Part shown: positions 57,831-64,000 of the stretch, one piece after another | How the letters are laid out: every line of letters begins with the position of its first letter | Position numbering within the stretch: the first letter of the stretch is position 1 | Assembly: GCA_023376005.1 (NCBI GenBank) | Contig: CM042181.1 | Span: forward strand, 15,746,445-15,810,444 | DNA: 64,000 bases | Direction: 5' to 3' | Origin: Doryteuthis pealeii | Lineage: Eukaryota > Mollusca > Cephalopoda > Myopsida > Loliginidae | Notes under the pieces: generated by a model | Databases searched by the model: none | Seen by the model: the letters and a program-made list of their open reading frames with translations, nothing else | What the model was told of the DNA's origin: nothing | Translations under genes and position numbers: made by a program

Positions 57831-58046
57831 ATGAACAATTTAACAAGTCTCCGACCATCCTTTGCCTATATTGGTGGTTATCCAGATCCTTTGGCTAAAC
57901 TTGCATATTGGTCGGAAAATTTTTTGGTGGTCCTCCATGACAGTTTAACTACAGTCTATGAATTAACTTTTTACGAATTGGGTTACGGTTTAGGGGTTTG
58001 GGGATTAAGTTTGTTTTTAATTATGTATTGCTTAAAAAAAGATTAA
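57831..58046 (+). CDS. Small ORF with one predicted membrane segment
   Basis: ATG-initiated 71-codon frame (MNNLTSLRPSFAYIGG...). The C-terminal part (YELGYGLGVWGLSLFLIMYC) is a likely transmembrane helix followed by KK. Complexity and composition look protein-like compared with neighbouring chance ORFs. I do not recognise it; a distant likeness to the first helix of YidC/Oxa1-type proteins is too weak to name. It could be an exon, a small gene or a repeat-derived ORF. Confidence 0.3.
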   Translation: MNNLTSLRPSFAYIGGYPDPLAKLAYWSENFLVVLHDSLTTVYELTFYELGYGLGVWGLSLFLIMYCLKKD

Positions 58047-58049
58047 ATG

Positions 58050-59485
58050 TATAGTAATTTTTTTTTTTTAATTAACCATTGAAATTAATTATTGAACCCA
58101 ACGGTAGACACATTAGTCTTAGTCGTTTGTATCAGTATTGCAATGTATAATTTCAATTAAACTTGGTTTAAAGAATATTTTTCAACGTTAAATGTATAGT
58201 AATTTGTGTTTTTTGTTTTGTTTTTAAGCAATACGTAATTAAACACAACCTTAATTGAGCGACAAAATCGTTTTAAATGCGTTAAAAATAAATTACATGT
58301 GTAATATCATTTTCCCCTTTTTTAAATTTTTTTTACTGATTCTCATTATTCTCTCTACTTTTCGACTTTGACAAAACCTTGACCTTGAATAATTGATTTA
58401 ATAAATTTGGATTTGTTTTTAAAATGAGCGAATAAATTGGCAGTGCCTACACACTACATTAAAGAGATTGTATTTGATATGTGACAGCTGCATCCGACCC
58501 CACTGTAAAGGGATTTAAAAAGAAACGTTTCTACATAGTCCATAATAATCTCGCACATATAAAATTGACCTTAAAATGTTTAAGGTAGTGTAAAACTCAG
58601 TTTAACTTAGATAGAATAATTTTTTTTGCATCAATTTAAAGAAAACTATATTTTTTAATACTACGAAAAAAAAAACTTGCTACATTATTTATTTTTTGAG
58701 TTTTAAGAAAATGAATTTTAAATTTTAAAATCACTTTTTTAGGTTATTGAATTTATTTTTTTATTTTTTTATTAATATATTCTTCAGGATATGATCTTTC
58801 AAGAAATGTAAAAATTAGGGACCGGGATTTTTTTTTTTCAAATGCTCAAATGCTCCTATATTCTGAATTGACAAAAAAAGTATTTTTTCAAGTTTCTTCC
58901 ATAAAATAAACTAATCCTTATAAAATTAAGTCGTGGGAAAATAATTTGGTGAAAATTTCATTAAAATTGGACAATTCCCTGATTTTTGGTAATTGTTTTA
59001 AAATTAAGAAATTAAAAAAATAAAATAAATTACCTCCCTTTGCACATCTCTGCACATCCCTATATATATACAAATAAATAAATAAATAAAAATAAAAAAT
59101 AATTTTTTTTTTTTTTTCAACTTCTATTTTTTAATACGAAAGAAAATTAATAACAATTTTTATTTACGTTTTGGGGCTAAGTGTTGAAATAGGTCAGAAA
59201 AGTAAAACGGAAAAGTTTGGTGTGGACATAGAATTTAAGAAATTTAGAAATTACTCAAATAGCCTTATTTCTTGAAAAATTATAAATAAGGCTTATTAAA
59301 TCAATTAATTACCCGCCCTGTCGGCTGCGGCGTTAGAATGTACCGACTGCACCTCTGCAGAGGGGTAAGACTCCCCCAATGGGGCCACCTGTTGTCCGTG
59401 GGTGGCGACCCGTGATGCTTAAGGATAGAGCCCAGGTGGATGAGCAGTTCATGACTTGCAATACTCCACGATTTAAAGATGATAC

Positions 59486-59528
<43 letters not shown>

Positions 59529-59561
59529 TATTACATAATTTTTAGATTTAAAGATACTACA

Positions 59562-59592
<31 letters not shown>

Positions 59593-60070
59593 TTACATTT
59601 AAACGAACATAAAAATAGTTGACAAAATTACAAAAATACCTTTTATCACCAAACTTGTCCGTTTTACTTTTCCAACCTATTTCAACACTCAGCCGGTTTT
59701 GGATATTTAAAAGTGTTTTTTTAATATATTATTGAAAATAATTTTCTATTACTTGTTTACCCATAATTCCATGTTTATTGCTTTTATATTTAAAGCCAAG
59801 TTGTTAAAATGTTAATTATCATTTGGATTTTGCAAGAAGAGCATTGTACGGGATCGGGAAAAGACTGACAAGTGAAACACAGCTTACCTTTTGGTTTAAC
59901 TTTTTCACACAGGTAAGAAAAACAATATTTAAAATAAGTTTTTTTTTTCTTCTTCTTAGTCTATTAATTGCTTTATCATGTTAACTTAAATTTTAGTCGC
60001 TATATTGAGCAGTTTTTGGTAAAACTTGCAAATCATACTAAAAATTAAAACGGAGCGGGAAAGTTCAATT
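58050..60070. other. AT-rich, no gene; (AAT)n/(ATT)n at 59488-59590
   Basis: Dispersed R4-type fragments (57283-57360, 58945-59000) and a short block at 59310-59470 (CTGCACCTCTG...GGGGCCACCTGTTG) that also occurs at about 9146-9200. Microsatellite (AAT)n then (ATT)n in inverted order. Confidence 0.5.
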
Positions 60071-60072
60071 AC

Positions 60073-60258
60073 AGGGAGACCGGGAAAAAACGGAACCTAA
60101 ATTATTTATTTTTCCATTAAACATTTTATTACAATATTTGTGGGTTCCGTTTTTTCTGGGTCACCCTATAATATCATGTTGCTAAACTAGGTTAGTTTAA
60201 TGGGAAAATAAATAAATAATTTGGGTTCTTTCTTTTCTCGGTCACCCTGTAACTGAAC
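60073..60258. mobile_element. MITE-2 copy
   Basis: Ends ACAGGGAGACCGGGAAAAAA and CTCGGTCACCCTGT with the family interior (TTTTCCATTAAA, TTAATGGGAAAATAAA). It is embedded in a larger inverted repeat (TTGCAAATCATACT at about 60028, complement at about 60280). Confidence 0.6.
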
Positions 60259-60395
60259 TTTCCCGCTCTGTTTTAATTTTGAGTATGATTTGCAAGTTTT
60301 ACCCAGTTTTCAACACTTTTAATTTGACAAAAAGTAAAGAAATACAATATTTTCTCACAAATAGTCTTTTTTTTTTTTTTTTTTTTTTTTTTTTC

Positions 60396-61043
60396 GGTAA
60401 TGGACTATTTCTCGTAAATTCCTACCATAAAATAAACTGAACCCTCATTTTATGTCCGTGTTTTTGTATTAAATGTTTATTTTTCTTGCACCCGTTATTT
60501 TACAATACAAAATATATTTTCTTTATCTATTTTAATATTAATTTCAATGTGCATATTCTAAAAGTTTTTATTTTGTGAGAATGTTTAGTTTTAAAGTGGG
60601 GGCTCGTTTTACAATTTAGGCATAAATTGGATCCTCCTTTTATGACCGTAATTTTGTTTTTTCGTCGACGATGATTAAAATCTGACGTTTTTATTTTAGA
60701 GTAGCAAAGCCAAAAAGAAAAGAAATAACAACAAAGTAATATTCAACTTTTTACTCGTAAATTCCTACCATAAAATTAGGCTTGAGCATTTTATGGTAGG
60801 AATTTACGAGTAAAAAGTTGAAGTGTAAAAACGAACCCCCCACTTTAAAACTAAGCATTCTCACAAAATAAAAGCTTTTAGAATATACACATTGAAGTGA
60901 ATATTAAAATAAAGGAAATATATTTAGTATTGTAACATAACGGGTGCAAGAAAAATAAAACATTTATTGCAAAAACACGGGCATAAAATGGGGTTCAGTT
61001 TATTTTATGGTAGGAATTTACGAGCAAATAGTCCTTCATTACC
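60396..61043. mobile_element. MITE-1, long foldback form (648 bp)
   Basis: Terminal inverted repeats GGTAATGGACTATTT / AAATAGTCCTTCATTACC. The arms extend about 220 bp (including AACTGAACCC, CTTGCACCCGTTA, AAAGTGGGGG). The centre has a second hairpin (60747-60815) built from the same subterminal motif CTCGTAAATTCCTACCATAA. No ORF. Probably a longer relative of the 167- and 225-bp copies. Confidence 0.7.
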
Positions 61044-61459
61044 TTTTTTTTTTTTCTCTATCTCCCTTAAATTTTTTTTTTTTATTTATTTTTTTTTTTT
61101 TTAACGTGACTTGTATGAATTTTTATTATGTAAATTTAAGTATTTTTATATATTTATAAAATATTTATAAAAATGCGTTTCATCTCCCGACTATTTTATG
61201 CTTTTTAAGTAGATCTTGATATACCAATTCCCTCTGCATGGACAGTGTGACACAAGGTCAATTTTTTTTTTTTTTTTTTTTTTTATCAGGTTTAAATTAA
61301 TTTTTCCAGTTATCTTCAAGATTCGCACTCCCTAATTCATTATTTTTTTTCTTTACGGAATGCTCTCTTCAAATTAGTAACAGGCGCCAGCCACGTACGC
61401 TCTTTTACCCCCCCCCTTTTCCGGGAAAATAAACTCAGATTTATCTGAATTCTTTAATT

Positions 61460-61699
61460 TAGTAATTATGAACTTTTTAGTAAATTAGTGTCCCAGAAAA
61501 AACAGAACCCACAAGTTTTGTAATAAAACTGTTAACTTTAACTAGGGAGGTTTGGGGTTAGGGTTAAATTATTTTATTTTCCCATTAAACTAACCTTAAC
61601 ACCCCCCCTAGTTAATAAATGTTTTATTACAACATTTATGAGTTTTTTTGTTTTTTCTGGGACATCCTAATTTACTCAACAAAAGTTCATAATTACCAA
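61460..61699. mobile_element. MITE-2 relative with longer inverted ends
   Basis: Inverted ends GTAATTATGAACTTTT...GTCCCAG and CTGGGACATCC...GTTCATAATTAC enclose the MITE-2 interior (AACAGAACCCAC, TTCCCATTAAACTAACC). Confidence 0.6.
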
Positions 61700-61787
61700 T
61701 TTTAAATCTTTACATTAAATGGCCGGTAAAATAAGCATAAAAGTGGGTTTGTCTATTTTACTGGTACCGGCAAACTATTCCATTGGT

Positions 61788-61833
<46 letters not shown>

Positions 61834-61959
61834 TAGGCAAATTAATTTAGGTATTTCACAATACCCTACTCCCGAATAAAATTTTTATTTTATTTTTACA
61901 AAATACTAAAATTGTATAATTTTCATACTGTGCGTTCGTTTGATTTTGCGATAACCCCC

Positions 61960-62690
61960 ACCCCAATTAAATACATATAGGAACTCTAGGTTCCACCCAT
62001 TTTCCCTGTGAAATGTATCCCCACCCCTATATTTAACTTAATCTTAACCGTTATGCAAGTTTAATTATCTTTAAAATATTTTGTCTATTCGAAAAAAAAA
62101 CATTAAAAAAACTCTCGATTTAAAAAAATTTTCACCTTATGGAAATAATAAAAATTATGAACGAAAAATGTTTACATTTTTGTACCGTTAAACTTAAATC
62201 CAGTGAATTTTAACGTAGCCAAAATCGAGTTATGACTACAGGCTTAAAAAAAACTGAAAAATGAACTAACCCTCAAATTTTCACGGAAATTTCGGTAATT
62301 ATTAGGTACCACCAATTTTCCCTGTGAAATTTACCCCCCCCCCCATATTTAACACAATGAAACTTGCATAAAAATTAATATTATCTTAAATTTTTTTTCC
62401 ATTCGAAAGAAACACTAAACAAACTCCTGATTACTTCTAAAAAAATTCAGCTTACGGAAATAATGAAAATTATGATTGAAAAATGTATAAAAAAAAATCA
62501 ACTGAAATTTAACGTAGCCAAAAACAAGTTACGAGAAGAGGATTTTTAAAAAAATTGTATGAAAAATCGATTAATAGTCCGATTTTCACGAAAATTTCCA
62601 TAACTATTTATCTTTGGATGTAAATGTCTGAAATAGTTTTTTTTTTTTCCTAAAATATATTAGGGGATTTTTTTTTTTTTTTTTTTTCCC
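61960..62690 (+). repeat. Dispersed repeat R5, diverged tandem pair
   Basis: Two copies (about 61980-62295 and 62305-62690) share TTTTCCCTGTGAAAT, TAACGTAGCC and TTTTCACG(G/A)AAATTTC. The second matches 7500-8010 inverted. Non-coding. Confidence 0.65.
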
Positions 62691-63394
62691 GAAGTCTACC
62701 ATTCTATTTTATGAGATATTTATAAATTTATTTAATAAGTCTGAATAACTATATCAAAAAGTTTGTATAATACTCAAGGCAGTAGTTTTTGTAGAAAAAA
62801 AATGAAAAGTGCAAAAAAATGTCATTATCTGAAAACTTTATTTTTGCTTTTTTAATTGATATGTACTATATTCTATTAAATTGCTAAAAGAAAATTTTTT
62901 TTAAGAAATTAATTTTTGAGAGAGAACTCAAGGTTCGGAGTTATTTCCCTTGGACCGCTAAACCTACCGATATAGTTACTCGATATTCCGTTATTTTACA
63001 ATACTCTTACGTTTTACTTACTGTCTCTAGTTTTCTTCTGTATATATATATATATATATATATTTATTCAATATTTCATCTCGGTTTGGTTAAGCGGATC
63101 TGGTATCTAATAAGCACCCCGGCTGTGAGTAATTTACAAAATTATTGTAAGGGTTGAAAAATATTCAACTTCTGATTTATGGGGGGTGGTAAGAGGTTAG
63201 GTGTTTTAAGGTTTAAAGATATCTGGATATTCTTGGTGTGTTTTTAGGGTTTTCCTTTTAAACCCCATCTTATTTGGTGGTCACAATGAAAAGGAAGGAA
63301 TTCAAGGAACGAAAAAGAGGCAGAAGGTGGTTTTATGACTTAGGCTTTTGCTTATTAGATACCTGATCCGGTTAAGATACTGCCCAATTCCTAT

Positions 63395-63598
63395 GGCTGA
63401 ACTTGCACAAAGGTGTCAAAATTAGTGTGACCCAGAAAAAACAGAACCCAAATTATTTATTTATTTTCCCATTAAACTAACCTTAAACCCTAAGCCTAAC
63501 CCTAAACCCACCTAGTTAAAATTAAGTTTTATTACAAAATTTGTGGGTTCTGTTTTTCTGGGTCACCTTAATTTTGACACCTTTGTGCAAGTTCAGCC
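63395..63598. mobile_element. MITE-2, complete, with exact 8-bp target duplication
   Basis: 204 bp with terminal inverted repeats of over 50 bp (GGCTGAACTTGCACAAAGG ... CCTTTGTGCAAGTTCAGCC, continuing through GTGTCAAAATTA and GTGACCCAGAAAAA). Flanked by ATTCCTAT on both sides (63387-63394, 63599-63606). Confidence 0.85.
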
Positions 63599-63679
63599 AT
63601 TCCTATAGACAAGAAGCCAGAATTCTAATTTCAAAATAAAATTTTCATTTTCATGTTTTTTTTTTGTTTTTTTTTCAGA

Positions 63680-63801
63680 TTTGGAATTGCTGGTAATTTC
63701 CCTTATAAAGCAAGAATCTGTATTTGGAATTTTCGGACTATTGGTCTCATCTTTATTGGTATATACACGTTTCGGATGATGTGCCCTCCAGCCTTCTTCA
63801 G
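63680..63801 (-). ncRNA. Decayed hammerhead-like element
   Basis: The minus strand reads CTGAAGA, then GGCTGGAGGGCACATCATCC, then GAAACGTGT (GAAA is the complement of 63770-63773): hammerhead order with one core base changed (CTGAAGA). A splice-acceptor-like TTTTTTTTCAG at about 63668-63678 lies on the other strand, but the ORF after it has no recognisable content. Confidence 0.35.
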
Positions 63802-63931
63802 GGGTTTCTTGTTGAACTTTGGAACCTTCTCTTCAAAACCTCCTATTCAGTGTGGCTTCTCCTTGAAACTTGGAAATTTCTGTTTGATACTCTGGGAACA
63901 TTTTGTTTGAAATATTTGAAAGTTGGAAACT

Positions 63932-64000
63932 TAATAATAATGAAATTTATTGTGTACAGTGCTCAGGTGCACCACAACTCCTCAAAGTCTCATGTCAAGT
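63932..64000 (-). mobile_element. LINE C 3' end, second copy, cut by window edge
   Basis: Reverse complement of the last 110-bp unit and 3' end at 57190-57262 (GTGCACCTGAGCACTGTACA, CAATAAATTTCATTATTATT). Continues beyond the window. Confidence 0.85.

Noticed and set aside
63653..63910. 85-codon ORF after a splice-acceptor-like tract
   Set aside because: The segment is explained better as a decayed hammerhead-type element on the other strand; no protein motif is seen.

Overview
The window is animal nuclear DNA, AT-rich and dominated by repeats. A mollusc, probably a cephalopod, is my best guess. That rests on the character of the LINE, SINE and satellite families and on intron-rich gene structure, not on a species-specific marker. 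Only two host genes are well supported: ribosomal protein S24 (eS24, minus strand, four recognisable exons between 39467 and about 48968) and a 2H-phosphoesterase (LENG9/AKAP7-like) coding exon at 23781-24438 (plus). Two further short candidate coding segments (49189-49257 and 57831-58046, plus) are weak.

Layout. 1-11 kb: decayed mobile DNA, including a Copia pol remnant, non-autonomous Helitrons and SINE-like copies. 10.9-14.2 kb: a tandem LTR-like duplication, then a minus-strand LINE (LINE A) interrupted by a solo LTR and by a 5'-truncated RNase-H-type LINE (LINE B). 14.46-22.2 kb: a minisatellite of about 78 units of about 99 bp. 22.2-24.4 kb: a tRNA-derived SINE, an inverted Helitron and the 2H gene. 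24.5-27.1 kb: a diverged tandem repeat field. 27.2-28.4 kb: tRNA-promoter elements with hammerhead ribozyme motifs. 29.2-38.9 kb: Helitrons, a LINE with a restriction-like endonuclease end, piggyBac-like MITEs, 5S-derived SINEs and palindromes. 39.5-49 kb: the RPS24 gene, whose introns are full of SINEs, Helitrons and MITEs. 49-64 kb: Helitron, an (AAT)n tract, an inverted pair of hammerhead ribozymes, more 5S-derived SINEs, a CR1/L2-like LINE end with tandem 110-bp 3' repeats, and MITEs with 8-bp target duplications.

The most interesting signals are: (i) a textbook type-I hammerhead ribozyme at 27458-27502, close to tRNA-promoter elements that carry the same motif; (ii) an inverted-repeat element at 51968-52437 whose two arms each carry a hammerhead with a very long stem II; (iii) SINEs derived from 5S rRNA that share a 3' tail hairpin with a second SINE family and with LINE B; (iv) at least nine copies of one Helitron family with intact TC...CTAG termini; and (v) an RPS24 last visible exon disrupted by small insertions although its splice sites are intact.
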